Below, one piece after another: positions 16,411 through 24,846 of a stretch of 64,000 nucleotides of DNA (position 1 is its first letter; each line of letters opens with the position of its first letter). The stretch is from CAXXOK01 sp035353615 (GTDB taxonomy: Bacteria > Bacillota > Clostridia > Christensenellales > Aristaeellaceae): positions 20,818 through 84,817 of the forward strand of contig DAOPZY010000009.1 of the NCBI GenBank assembly GCA_035353615.1, given 5' to 3'. Below the pieces are notes generated by a model. It was not told where the DNA came from. It made no database searches and saw only the letters and a program-made list of their open reading frames with translations. The translations under genes were made by a program, and so were the position numbers.

Positions 16411-17778
16411 ATGAAGAATAAGAACTACGAAATGGATATGTGCAGGGGGGCCATCCTTCCCAAAGTGATCCGGTTTTCCATTCCGCTGATGCTCACAGGT
16501 GTGCTGCAACTGCTTTATAACGCGGCGGACGTGATCGTGATCGGCCAATACTCCGGTAAGGAAGCCCTTGCCGCCGTGGGTTCCACCGGCTCGCTGATCA
16601 ATTTGCTGATTAACGTGTTTATGGGTTTTTCGGTTGGCGCAAGCGTGATGGTGGCTCAGCATTATGGCTCAGGCAACCGTAAAGCCTTACAAGATACCGT
16701 GCACACCGCCATCGCGCTCGCGCTGGTATGCGGCCTTGGCGTAGGGCTATTGGGGTTTGCGGCAGCGAGGCCGTTGCTGCAATGGATGGGAACGCCCGGG
16801 GATGTAATCGACGGTTCCGAATTATACATCCGCATCTACTTTATCGGGATGCCGGCTAACATGCTTTATACGTTCGGAAGCGCTATTTTGCGCGCCGTGG
16901 GCGATACTAAACGCCCGTTGCGGTTTTTATCCATCGCGGGCGTGGTCAATATCGTGCTCAACCTTGTGTTTGTCATTGTGTTCCAGATGAGCGTCGCGGG
17001 CGTGGCGCTGGCTACCATCATCGCGCAGGGAATCTCGGCTGTGCTGGTGATGCGCTGCCTGATGACCACCTCCGGCGGCATTCAGTATCATCCGCGCAAG
17101 ACCCGCTTTGACCGGGCCTCGCTTCGCGCGATCTTCCGCATCGGTTTGCCGGCCGGCTTGCAAGGCTCGCTGTTCTCCATCAGCAATGTGTTAATCCAAT
17201 CCTCCATCAATTCCTTCGGCTCGGTCACCATGGCGGGGTGCGCGGCTTCCTCCAATCTGGAAGGGTTTGTTTACACCAGCATGAACAGCGTCTATCAGGC
17301 GTGCCTTACCTTTGTGGGGCAAAACCGTGGTGCGGGGCAATACAGGCGCGTCCGTCAAACGCTGTGGATTTGTCTGGGGGTCGTATTGGGGGTTGGAATT
17401 GTAACCGGCGGATTGTTTACCCTGTTTGCGCCGGCTTTGCTGAGCATATTCAACACCAACCCAGAGGTGATCCGGCAGGGCATGATTCGCCTGGCGATTA
17501 TCTGCCCCACTTATTTCCTGTGCGGCATGATGGAGGTAAGCGTCGGCCAACTGCGCGGGCTTGGGTACAGCGTATTTCCCATGATCGCCACGCTGGTGGG
17601 CGTATGCGGGTTGCGGATTGTTTGGGTATATACGGTTTTTGCCGCGATCCCCACGTTGTCGGCGCTTCTTTGGAGCTATCCGATTTCGTGGTTGGTCACG
17701 GTGCTGTTTCAGCTTGCCTCCTATGCGGTGGTCCAGCGCAGGCTGCCCAGAACGGATCAGCCGCTTCCCGCTGCCTAA
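16411..17778 (+). CDS. MATE family efflux transporter (first copy)
   Basis: Multidrug/toxin extrusion protein of the cytoplasmic membrane, about 455 residues with twelve predicted hydrophobic helices. The family-typical N-terminus MDMCRGAILPKVIRFSIPLMLTGVLQLLYNAADVIVIGQYSG and the repeated half near RIGLPAGLQGSLFSISNVLIQSSINSFG are clear. Start choice is uncertain: the ATG at 16411 has GGAGG only one base upstream; an in-frame TTG at 16390 follows AGGGGG, and an internal ATG at 16432 is also possible. The substrate is unknown. Monocistronic, ended by the hairpin near 17951. Confidence 0.88.
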   Translation: MKNKNYEMDMCRGAILPKVIRFSIPLMLTGVLQLLYNAADVIVIGQYSGKEALAAVGSTGSLINLLINVFMGFSVGASVMVAQHYGSGNRKALQDTVHTAIALALVCGLGVGLLGFAAARPLLQWMGTPGDVIDGSELYIRIYFIGMPANMLYTFGSAILRAVGDTKRPLRFLSIAGVVNIVLNLVFVIVFQMSVAGVALATIIAQGISAVLVMRCLMTTSGGIQYHPRKTRFDRASLRAIFRIGLPAGLQGSLFSISNVLIQSSINSFGSVTMAGCAASSNLEGFVYTSMNSVYQACLTFVGQNRGAGQYRRVRQTLWICLGVVLGVGIVTGGLFTLFAPALLSIFNTNPEVIRQGMIRLAIICPTYFLCGMMEVSVGQLRGLGYSVFPMIATLVGVCGLRIVWVYTVFAAIPTLSALLWSYPISWLVTVLFQLASYAVVQRRLPRTDQPLPAA

Positions 17779-18138
17779 ACCAGCCGACGCGCCGGCATTC
17801 GAATCGGTTCAGGGAATCCGGCATGAATCGCGGTATGTAGGCGGGACTTATCCCTTCCGTCTGTATCATCCGTTCGTCAACCCTGTTTAAGCGGTTCGGA
17901 GCCGCTCCCGTCCACAGCTTCGCCATCATAGGGTACCTTGCGGTAAATACAAGCGGCGTCGGGTTCTTCGTCCGTATGGGCGAAAAATCCGACGCCGCTT
18001 TATGGCTTAACAGGTCTTCAGCTGGTACCCTGACTTGCGGGCTGGGATCATCGCCGCAAACGCGAACCCTAGCGCGGATTTCCGGTTCCGGAGGCGGGCA
18101 AGCCGTTGCGTTGCCAAGTGCGGCTCGCTGCCGTGCCG
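17779..18138. other. Convergent intergenic region between MATE and phosphatase genes
   Basis: About 360 bases holding one strong hairpin (17951-18001); otherwise I see nothing coding or repeated. Confidence 0.6.
17951..18001. terminator. Bidirectional hairpin terminator
   Basis: AAGCGGCGTCGG pairs perfectly with CCGACGCCGCTT; the inner part TTCGTCC/GGGCGAA pairs too. T-rich bases follow on both strands (TTTATGG; TTGTATTT). It lies between converging genes and can serve both. Confidence 0.65.
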
Positions 18139-18684
18139 TCAGGCATTCGGGAGCGTATAGCGGCGCAAATCCGCGTTTTGCATCCCCCACTGAAAAAACG
18201 CTTCGTTGGTCGTATCCTCAAAATAAGTGTTTAGCACGCGGCAGGTACCGCCGTGGCTCACCAGCAAAACGCGGTTCAAATCCTTGCGCTGTTTCAGTTC
18301 CTCTAAAAAACTGTACACGCGGAAGCCAACCTGCATCATAGATTCCCCATTCGGGTAACGGTAGGCAAACTGGCGCTTGTTGTTAAGAAAATCCGGATTC
18401 TGCGTGCTTCCGCCCTCAAAGTCGCCGTAATTCTGTTCAATCAGCCGTTCGTCCGTCTGGATGGTCAGGCGCAAATGCTCAGCGACAATCCCGGCCGTCT
18501 GTTGCGCGCGCAGGAGTGGCGAAGCGAAAAGGGCATCGATCTCAAACCCTTGGGCGACAATCGCCTTGGCCAGCGTTTCGGCCTGCAATTTCCCCGTATC
18601 ATTCAGCGGAAGGTCCGTGCGTCCGCAAAGGCGAGATACGGCGTTCCATTCCGTTTCCCCATGTCTGGCTACAAATAACTCCAA
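18139..18684 (-). CDS. Histidine phosphatase family protein (phosphoglycerate mutase-like)
   Basis: 181-residue protein of the histidine phosphatase superfamily. The catalytic RHGETEWN is at residues 7-14 (His8 the phospho-acceptor), with the second-half VSHGGTCRVLN carrying the second His. Members dephosphorylate small metabolites (for example PhoE, CobC/AlphaC, GpmB); the substrate here is unknown. The start is TTG at 18684 with AGGAGG seven bases upstream. It lies 69 bases after aroQ on the same strand and may be the last gene of the aromatic operon. Confidence 0.85.
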   Translation of the reverse strand: MELFVARHGETEWNAVSRLCGRTDLPLNDTGKLQAETLAKAIVAQGFEIDALFASPLLRAQQTAGIVAEHLRLTIQTDERLIEQNYGDFEGGSTQNPDFLNNKRQFAYRYPNGESMMQVGFRVYSFLEELKQRKDLNRVLLVSHGGTCRVLNTYFEDTTNEAFFQWGMQNADLRRYTLPNA

Positions 18685-18753
18685 AATGACGCCTCCTGTG
18701 TAAATCGTTCCAAACCTGATGCTACCACCCGAAGCGGGGTTTGTCTACCCCCT

Positions 18754-19209
18754 TCAGCGCGTGGCCTCGGCGGTGGGCTTTGTCAGCAGCTGTTTCAGGT
18801 AGAGGATGGCCTCCTCATAGCCTGAAAAGCCGTGACCGGCGATGGTTTTGCAGCAGGCGAGGCCGGCGTAGCTTACCTGACGGAAGCTTTCGCGCTTGCT
18901 CACATCGCTCAGGTGCACTTCCACCGCAGGCAGAGCTACCGCCTTGAGCGCGTCCAGAATGGCGATGCTGGTGTGCGTGTATGCGGCGGGATTGATCACA
19001 ATGCCGTCGGCCTTGCCGTATGCGCTCTGGATAATGTCCACCAGCGCGCCTTCGTGATTGCTCTGGTAGCACTCCACCTCAATTTTTTCCCGCAGACAAA
19101 CATCCCGGATGTAGGCGAGCAGTTGCTCGAAGGTCTGCGCGCCGTACACGCCCGGCTCGCGTATCCCCAGCATATTCAGGTTCGGCCCGTTAATCACGAA
19201 GAGCTTCAT
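18754..19209 (-). CDS. aroQ: 3-dehydroquinate dehydratase, type II
   Basis: Third step of the shikimate pathway, 151 residues as expected for the dodecameric type II enzyme. The N-terminus MKLFVINGPNLNMLGIREPGVYG contains the catalytic Tyr in GVYG; NPAAYTHTS and VEVHLSDVSKRE follow, and the end has GFSGYEEAILYL. The start at 19209 gives the canonical N-terminus; a longer in-frame extension to 19245 is not like the family. The start overlaps the 3' end of the aroE-aroK fusion by about 20 bases, so translation is probably coupled. Confidence 0.94.
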   Translation of the reverse strand: MKLFVINGPNLNMLGIREPGVYGAQTFEQLLAYIRDVCLREKIEVECYQSNHEGALVDIIQSAYGKADGIVINPAAYTHTSIAILDALKAVALPAVEVHLSDVSKRESFRQVSYAGLACCKTIAGHGFSGYEEAILYLKQLLTKPTAEATR

Positions 19210-20425
19210 CAAACCCCTCCAATACCTTTTGAACGCAAAGGTCAAGCGTACCGTCGTTGCGCACGGTTCTGTCCGCGCAGGCGGCGTAGTGCGGTTCCCG
19301 GTTTGTTTCCATACGGCGAAGCGTTTCCAAATCTTTGGAAAGCGGCCTGCCCCCGGTGGTCAGTTTCTCCAGCGGGCGCATCAGGCGAATGACGACGCCG
19401 TTCATTTTCAGGTTATGCCGATTTTCCGGGCTGAGGATCGCGCCGCCGCCAGTAGAGATCACCTTTGCGCACCCGCGCCCCAATTCCGCAATCACCTGCG
19501 ATTCCAGCGCGCGGAAGGCCGGCTCTCCGTCGTCCGCAAAAATCTGCGGAATCGCTTTCCCCGCTCGGTTTTCAATTTCCGTATCGGTATCAATCAGAGG
19601 CCAGCCAAGCGCGGAAGCGCAACGCTGACCCACGGTTGTTTTGCCGCAGCCGGGCATGCCGATCAGAACAAGATTGGAAATCTCCCGCCGTAGTGTCGAA
19701 AGCGCGTATTGCACGCGCCCCGGCGGTATATGCTCCGGCTCAAACAGTTCGCGAGCCCGCACCGCCTGCCACACCAGCATTGTAAGCCCGCCCGCCCGGG
19801 GAATGCCCAGCGCTTCGGCCTGCAACAACAGCCGCGTGCGCAGCGGATTGTACACCACGTCCAGCACCCCGCTCAACCGGGCGAAACGTTCCAGATTCAC
19901 AGGCGATTGCTCCACCTGCGGGTACATTCCCACGGGGGTGGCGTTCACCAGCACATCCGCATCGCTGTGACGGTCCAGGCAGGCGTAATTATTTTCGCCT
20001 TCCCGGGAAATCACCACGGCTTCTCCGCCTGCCTTGCGGATCACATAACAAGCGGTGAGGCTGGTGCCCCCGCTGCCCAGCACCAGCGCTTTTTTCCCCG
20101 CAAAATCAATGCCTGCGCTTTCCGCCATTTTCGCAAAGCCGAAGGCGTCCGTATTGTCGCCAAACAGAGAGCCGTCCGCGCGTCGTACCAGCGTGTTGAC
20201 GCTGCCAATTTGCCGCGCGGTTTCGCCCAGCTCCGCGCAGTATGGGATCACCGCCCGTTTATAGGGGATGGTTACGTTCAGCCCCAGAAAATCCCCGTTT
20301 TTCAACAAACCGTCCAGCGCATCGCGCGCCACGGGCATCAGCGCATAGCTCTCGTCCCCCAACAACGCGTGCAGGCGCGGCGAGTGGCTGTGGCCCAGTT
20401 TTTCCCCAATCAAACCGTACCGCAT
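19190..20425 (-). CDS. aroE/aroK: Fused shikimate dehydrogenase - shikimate kinase
   Basis: A 411-residue two-domain protein joining steps four and five of the shikimate pathway. Residues 1-245 are shikimate dehydrogenase: GHSHSPRLHALL (substrate Ser), NVTIPYK with the catalytic Lys, NTDAFGF, and the NADP loop LGSGGTSLTA. Residues about 248-411 are shikimate kinase: P-loop GMPGCGKTTVGQ, IDTDTEIENRAGKAI, ISTGGGAIL, and GRPLS. No stop or frameshift separates them and the reading frame is continuous. The fused protein could channel shikimate, which is inference. It begins three bases after the pheA stop. Confidence 0.93.
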   Translation of the reverse strand: MRYGLIGEKLGHSHSPRLHALLGDESYALMPVARDALDGLLKNGDFLGLNVTIPYKRAVIPYCAELGETARQIGSVNTLVRRADGSLFGDNTDAFGFAKMAESAGIDFAGKKALVLGSGGTSLTACYVIRKAGGEAVVISREGENNYACLDRHSDADVLVNATPVGMYPQVEQSPVNLERFARLSGVLDVVYNPLRTRLLLQAEALGIPRAGGLTMLVWQAVRARELFEPEHIPPGRVQYALSTLRREISNLVLIGMPGCGKTTVGQRCASALGWPLIDTDTEIENRAGKAIPQIFADDGEPAFRALESQVIAELGRGCAKVISTGGGAILSPENRHNLKMNGVVIRLMRPLEKLTTGGRPLSKDLETLRRMETNREPHYAACADRTVRNDGTLDLCVQKVLEGFDEALRD

Positions 20426-20428
20426 AAC

Positions 20429-21568
20429 CTACATCTCACTGTAGCTGCCAAGGTAGGTGAACGTTTCCGGACCGGCATCCAGCTCGCAAAGCAATTGCAG
20501 CGCTTCGGGGGCGTACACCGGCGCGTCCAGATCAAAGTAAAACATAAACTCAAAATCCGTGCCGGCGATGGGTCGGCTTTCTATCTTGGTCAGGTTCAGC
20601 CCCAGCGCCGCGAATTTCGCAATCATCGCGTACAGCGCCCCGGGCGTGTGGCGCACGTTGAGCATCAGGCTCATGCGGTTGGCTCCGGGGAAAATTTGCA
20701 GTTCCTTGGCAATGCAAATGAAGCGCGTAAAATTGCTGTCGCTGTCGCTGATGCTTTCAGCCACCACATTCAGGCCGTAAAGCGCCGCGCAGGCCGGGGA
20801 GGAGATAGCCGCAAGATCATTGCGCTCGTTCGTGCTCACATATTGCGCGGCTTCGGCAGTGTTGCCGAAAACCGTGACTTTCACATCCTTCAAGCCTTTC
20901 AGGAACATGCCGCACTGCCCGATTGCCTGCTCGTGGGAAACAATCTCCTTGATATCCGCAAGCTTTACACCCGGCTTAGCCAGCAGGCGATGATCGATCT
21001 TCAGGCGAACGCTTCGCACAATGGAAAACCGATATTTACGCATCAGATCATATACTTCCGTCACGGAACCGTAGGAGCTGTTTTCAATCGGGAGCACGCC
21101 ATACGCGCAAAGGCCGCTCTGAATGGCCTGGAAAACGCCCTCGAAACGCTTGCAATACATGAGGTTGGGCAGCAAGAAAAGCTTATCGCACGCCTGTTGG
21201 CTGTAGGCGCCTTCCACACCCTGACAGGCAACCACCGCCTGCTTAGGAAACACTTTGGGCGTATGCTCAATGGCATACTGGATGTGGTTGGTCAGCTCGG
21301 TTTCCTTGGCCATATAACGCTGCTGATAGGTTCGGCTCAAATCAAACAGGGTGTTGTACAGCAGCTTGATGTTTACGGCCATGGCTTCGTCACAGCCTTC
21401 GGTTACCCGGCTGATGACTGTCCGTTCCCGGGCCGGGTCCATCACTGGCAAACCGTTCGCCTTTTTATATTTGGCAATTTCCAGCGCGGTTTCCATCCGT
21501 GTGATAAACGTCTTGGTTAAAAGATCGTCGCACTGGTCGATTTTTTCCCGTAAAGCTTGAATATCCAT
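20429..21568 (-). CDS. pheA: Bifunctional chorismate mutase / prephenate dehydratase
   Basis: P-protein converting chorismate to phenylpyruvate for phenylalanine. Residues 1-90 form an AroQ-type chorismate mutase (IQALREKIDQCDDLL..., KANGLPVMDPARE). Residues about 110-285 are prephenate dehydratase, with GVEGAYSQQA, LPIENSSYGSV and the catalytic-region DSDSNFTRF. Residues 295-380 are the ACT regulatory domain carrying ESRP, the phenylalanine-binding signature, so feedback inhibition by Phe is expected. The start at 21568 is chosen because GAGG lies nine bases upstream; a TTG at 21577 is too close to it. A 111-base gap with a strong hairpin separates it from aroB. Confidence 0.94.
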   Translation of the reverse strand: MDIQALREKIDQCDDLLTKTFITRMETALEIAKYKKANGLPVMDPARERTVISRVTEGCDEAMAVNIKLLYNTLFDLSRTYQQRYMAKETELTNHIQYAIEHTPKVFPKQAVVACQGVEGAYSQQACDKLFLLPNLMYCKRFEGVFQAIQSGLCAYGVLPIENSSYGSVTEVYDLMRKYRFSIVRSVRLKIDHRLLAKPGVKLADIKEIVSHEQAIGQCGMFLKGLKDVKVTVFGNTAEAAQYVSTNERNDLAAISSPACAALYGLNVVAESISDSDSNFTRFICIAKELQIFPGANRMSLMLNVRHTPGALYAMIAKFAALGLNLTKIESRPIAGTDFEFMFYFDLDAPVYAPEALQLLCELDAGPETFTYLGSYSEM

Positions 21569-21649
21569 CGTTACCAACCTCTTTCCCTCATGCCCGCGTC
21601 GGCTGTCGCTGTGGGTTGTGTTTTTCGAAGGCGGCTGATCCGCAAAGGC

Positions 21650-21671
21650 CGCCGCGTTCGTTAACGCGGCG
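21650..21671 (-). other. Perfect hairpin in the aroB-pheA gap
   Basis: Nine base pairs (CGCCGCGTT/AACGCGGCG) around a four-base loop. No T tract follows in the direction of transcription, so it may be a processing or mRNA-stability element instead of a terminator. Confidence 0.55.
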
Positions 21672-21679
21672 TGAGGCCG

Positions 21680-22732
21680 CTACTGCGCCATGCCGGCCCA
21701 TGCCGGCAGCTGATCGATGGGCACGGGGTACAGTTCGCAGCGGCCAATCGCCCGCGGCAGCACAAAAGTGAGCGTGTCCCCGGCGCGTTTCTTGTCGCTG
21801 CGCGCAATGCAGGCAAGTGTTTCCATGGGGTAAGGCGCATCCACCGGCAGAGCGTTGCTGTTGAGCGCGCCGATCAGCCTCGGCAGGCAGCTCGCCTCGC
21901 AAAGGCCCATGCGCACGGCAATGCGCATGGCATACACCATACCGACCGCGACCGCGTGGCCGTGCGGCAGGGTATACCCGCTGCAACGCTCAATGGCATG
22001 CCCGAGCGTATGCCCCAGATTGAGCAGTTGCCGCTGGCCGCGGTCGCACTCGTCCCCTTCGCAAATCTCAGCCTTAATGGCCACGCACCGTTCGATGATC
22101 TCCTCCATCTGATCGGCGTACGCGCCGGTCGCCAGCAGGTTAAAAAGCGGCTCGTCGCAAAGCACGCCGTATTTGATAGCTTCTGCCGCGCCATCCGCTA
22201 ACACCTCAGGCGGGAGGGTTTTCAGCACATCGGGATCGCACAGCACGGCCACCGGCTGGTGGAACGCGCCGGCAAGGTTCTTGCCCGCCGGGAGGTCCAC
22301 GCCGGTTTTACCGCCCACGGAACTGTCCACCATGGCCAACAGCGTTGTGGGAACTTGCAGCACATGAATGCCGCGCAGATAGGTCGCGGCCGCAAAGCCC
22401 GCCATATCGCCCGTGACCCCGCCGCCCAATGCCACCACTGTATCGCTTCGGGTTAGCTGGTTTTCCGCTAAAAAGTTCAGCAGAGTCGCATAGGTTGTCA
22501 GGTTCTTGCTTTGTTCCCCATGCGGGAAGCTCATTCTGGCTACGCGGAAGCCCGCCTCAGTCAGGGAACGCTCCACCCGGTCGCCATAGAGCGCATCCAC
22601 CGTGTTATCCGCAATGAGAGCCGTCGTTTTCGCCTGCGCCAGCTTCAGCAGGCGCGCGCCCACCTGGTCGATCAGCCCCCGCTCAATCAGCACTTCATAG
22701 GCTTTCCCGGTTTTCACCTGAACGGTTTTCAT
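21680..22732 (-). CDS. aroB: 3-dehydroquinate synthase
   Basis: Second step of the shikimate pathway: NAD+- and metal-dependent cyclisation of DAHP. 350 residues, normal length. The NAD loop GGGVTGDMAGFAAATYLRG is near residues 103-121, TTLLAMVDSSVGGKTGVD follows, and the metal-binding NLGHTLGHAIE is near residue 237. The start overlaps the tyrA stop by four bases. Confidence 0.95.
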   Translation of the reverse strand: MKTVQVKTGKAYEVLIERGLIDQVGARLLKLAQAKTTALIADNTVDALYGDRVERSLTEAGFRVARMSFPHGEQSKNLTTYATLLNFLAENQLTRSDTVVALGGGVTGDMAGFAAATYLRGIHVLQVPTTLLAMVDSSVGGKTGVDLPAGKNLAGAFHQPVAVLCDPDVLKTLPPEVLADGAAEAIKYGVLCDEPLFNLLATGAYADQMEEIIERCVAIKAEICEGDECDRGQRQLLNLGHTLGHAIERCSGYTLPHGHAVAVGMVYAMRIAVRMGLCEASCLPRLIGALNSNALPVDAPYPMETLACIARSDKKRAGDTLTFVLPRAIGRCELYPVPIDQLPAWAGMAQ

Positions 22733-23577
22733 GCGTGGTAGTCCTTTCTGTCCGCTTCCAGCTTCTGATCGCGCCCAGCGGCAAGCAACGTGCGCAAACC
22801 CGCTTCATCGCTGGCTGATAGCGCTTCGCGGTAGGCTTGCAGTCGATCCATCAGCATTTCCAGTTCAGAAAGCAGCGGTTCCCGGTTTTCCAAAAACAAT
22901 TCCGTCCACATATCCGGGTCCAACCGGGCCACGCGGGTTAAATCCTTGTAGCTGCCCGCCGAAAACCCGATGTGGTCCAGCGCCGTCGGGCTTTTGATGT
23001 AAGCGCTGCTGACAATATGCGCCAGCTGAGAGGTGTAGGCGATGACGCGATCGTGATTTTCCGGCGTTGTTACGGTAACCCCGCCAAACCCAATGGAGCA
23101 CCAGAACTTTTTTAACTTTTCCAGCAGGGCGATATCCACGCCTTTGGGGGGCGTGACAATCATGGACGCATCCTTGAACAGGTCTGCGCTGGCATGGTCG
23201 AACCCGCCGACCTCGCGCCCCGCCATGGGGTGCCCGCCGATAAACGTGAAGCCGTTTTGCTCCGCCAACTGCCAAAGCGGGTCGCACACACAGCGCTTAA
23301 CGCCGCAAACATCCATGACGATGGCCCCTTTGCGGATTTGGCTTGCGTGCGCGCGCACAAATTCCACAGCGGCCTTGGGGCGCGTGGCGATGATGAGCCA
23401 ATCGCAGATGGCAAGGCGTTCCTCCGTAAGCTTCGCGTCAATCGCGTCCAGCAGGCTGGCTTTATAAAGCACCTGACTGTCCGTATCCAACCCCAGCACC
23501 GTATGAGGGGTGTATTTCTGGATTGCCTTGGCAATGGAGCCGCCGATCAGCCCCAGGCCCACAACCGCGATTTCCAT
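22729..23577 (-). CDS. tyrA: Prephenate dehydrogenase
   Basis: NAD(P)-dependent conversion of prephenate to 4-hydroxyphenylpyruvate on the tyrosine branch; 282 residues. The Rossmann motif VGLGLIGGSIAKAI opens the protein; DVCGVKR and FIGGHPMAGREVGGFDHA are typical of the family, and the helical C-terminal dimerisation domain follows (THVVSSAY-type segment near 195). No ACT domain is attached, unlike many Firmicute TyrA proteins of about 360 residues. It starts three bases after the DAHP synthase stop. Confidence 0.93.
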   Translation of the reverse strand: MEIAVVGLGLIGGSIAKAIQKYTPHTVLGLDTDSQVLYKASLLDAIDAKLTEERLAICDWLIIATRPKAAVEFVRAHASQIRKGAIVMDVCGVKRCVCDPLWQLAEQNGFTFIGGHPMAGREVGGFDHASADLFKDASMIVTPPKGVDIALLEKLKKFWCSIGFGGVTVTTPENHDRVIAYTSQLAHIVSSAYIKSPTALDHIGFSAGSYKDLTRVARLDPDMWTELFLENREPLLSELEMLMDRLQAYREALSASDEAGLRTLLAAGRDQKLEADRKDYHA

Positions 23578-23580
23578 GCC

Positions 23581-24606
23581 TTACACCACCTTCCCATGCT
23601 CGTAACGGCACGCGTGCGGCAGTACGGCGGCCACGGCGGCCGAAACGTCGGCAAACGCGTCCGGGGTGAGCGACTGCGCGCCGTCGGAGAGCGCGTGGGA
23701 AGGATCATTGTGCACCTCGATCATCAGCCCGTCCGCGCCGGATGCAGCGGCGGCCAACGCCATGGGTTTGACCACGGCGGCGATACCCGTGGCATGGCTC
23801 GGGTCGATAATAATGGGCAAATGGCTCATTTTTTTTAGCAGCGGAACCGCGGATAGGTCCAGCGTATTGCGCGCGGCCGTTTCAAACGTACGAATGCCTC
23901 GCTCGCAGAGCACAACCTTCTGGTTGCCGCCCGCCATCACGTATTCGGCGCTCATTAAAAGCTCCTGAAGCGTATTGGCCAAGCCGCGCTTGATGAGGAT
24001 TGTTTTGTCCGTATGCCCCAGTTCCTTCAAAAGCTCAAAGTTTTGCATATTGCGCGCGCCCACCTGAATCACGTCGACGTCCGTAAACAAGTCCAACTGG
24101 GACAAATCCATGATTTCCGTAACCACCGGCAAGCCGGTCAGCTTTTTAGCCTCCAAAAGCAGGTCCAGCCCATGCGCGCGCAGGCCCTGAAAGGCGTAGG
24201 GCGATGTGCGCGGTTTGAAGGCGCCGCCTCGCAGCATGGTTGCGCCGGCCTGTTTGACGGTTGTGGCAATCAGGCAGATTTGCTCCTCGCTTTCTATGCT
24301 GCACGGGCCGGCGATCATGGTGAACACATTGCCGCCAATCTGCGTGTTTCCGACCGGGATCACGGTATCTTCCTCGTGGAATTTCCGGTTGGCGTTTTTA
24401 TACGGTTCCTGTACGCGCTTCACATCCTCCACAATATCCAGCGCGCGCAGCAGATCGATATCCACGGCGGTAGTATCTCCCACCAGGCCCAGGATTGTGT
24501 GGCTTTCCCCCTTGGATTCGTGAATGGTGAGGTGCTGCCCGGTCAGCCATGCTTTCAGATTGTCCAGCTGTTTTTGTTCGGGATCCTTTCGAAGAATGAT
24601 AATCAT
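23581..24606 (-). CDS. aroF: 3-deoxy-7-phosphoheptulonate synthase (DAHP synthase)
   Basis: First enzyme of the shikimate pathway: phosphoenolpyruvate plus erythrose 4-phosphate to DAHP. 341 residues of the class with an N-terminal ferredoxin-like domain (residues 1-70, MIIILRKDPEQKQLDNLKAWL...). The barrel starts at IAGPCSIESEEQ, followed by RGGAFKPRTSPYAFQGL, QVGARNMQNFELL, and DPSHATGIAAVV. Such N-terminal domains often bind an aromatic effector. It is the first structural gene of the operon, behind the leader-peptide attenuator; AGGTAGG precedes the ATG. Confidence 0.95.
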   Translation of the reverse strand: MIIILRKDPEQKQLDNLKAWLTGQHLTIHESKGESHTILGLVGDTTAVDIDLLRALDIVEDVKRVQEPYKNANRKFHEEDTVIPVGNTQIGGNVFTMIAGPCSIESEEQICLIATTVKQAGATMLRGGAFKPRTSPYAFQGLRAHGLDLLLEAKKLTGLPVVTEIMDLSQLDLFTDVDVIQVGARNMQNFELLKELGHTDKTILIKRGLANTLQELLMSAEYVMAGGNQKVVLCERGIRTFETAARNTLDLSAVPLLKKMSHLPIIIDPSHATGIAAVVKPMALAAAASGADGLMIEVHNDPSHALSDGAQSLTPDAFADVSAAVAAVLPHACRYEHGKVV

Positions 24607-24661
24607 TGCGTTTACCTACCTTTCGTTACCTTCCTGCCAAACTACCATGCTACGGATAATG

Positions 24662-24690
24662 AAAAACCCCCGCAGCATTGACTGCGAGGG
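24662..24690 (-). terminator. Attenuator terminator upstream of the aromatic operon
   Basis: On the transcript CCCTCGCAG pairs with CTGCGGGGG (one G-U) around TCAATG, followed by five U residues, ending 56 bases before the aroF start codon and 28 bases after the leader stop. Immediately upstream CGCTTT-CAT-AAGGCG can form another hairpin, and CGCTTT also occurs within the leader, offering an alternative partner. Confidence 0.85.
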
Positions 24691-24718
24691 TGCGACGCCT
24701 TATGAAAGCGATAGCCTC

Positions 24719-24811
24719 TCAACCAGTACAACGCAAAGCGGCCTTACGGAAAGCATAGCCCGTAAAGCGATAGCTAAAGTAAAAGAAAGAACCGCGAACT
24801 GTTGTGTACAT
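24719..24811 (-). CDS. Phe/Tyr-rich leader peptide of the aromatic operon
   Basis: A 30-codon frame between the promoter and the attenuator terminator. Nine codons are aromatic: five Phe (9, 10, 12, 16, 21) and four Tyr (2, 11, 14, 19); the core reads SFFYFSYRFTGYAF. There is no Trp. The ATG has AAAGGGGG about eight bases upstream and lies about 29 bases after the likely transcription start. Codons 16-22 can form a six-pair hairpin (TTACGG/CCGTAA). The inferred role is to sense charged Phe- and Tyr-tRNA by ribosome stalling, as in the classical pheA, pheST and trp leaders of enterobacteria. The peptide itself need have no function. Confidence 0.85.
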   Translation of the reverse strand: MYTTVRGSFFYFSYRFTGYAFRKAALRCTG

Positions 24812-24846
24812 CGAGGTTCCCCCTTTCCCGCGTTGATATTGTGTGG

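Noticed and set aside
19709..21520. A 603-codon open frame on the plus strand across pheA and aroE-aroK
   Set aside because: It is antisense to two genes with clear catalytic motifs; the translation is His/Arg/Gln rich and has no ribosome site. Long antisense frames are expected at this base composition.
24607..24846. T-box riboswitch before the aromatic operon
   Set aside because: No T-box core (the GGGTGG-type conserved sequence) was found; a leader peptide explains the terminator better.
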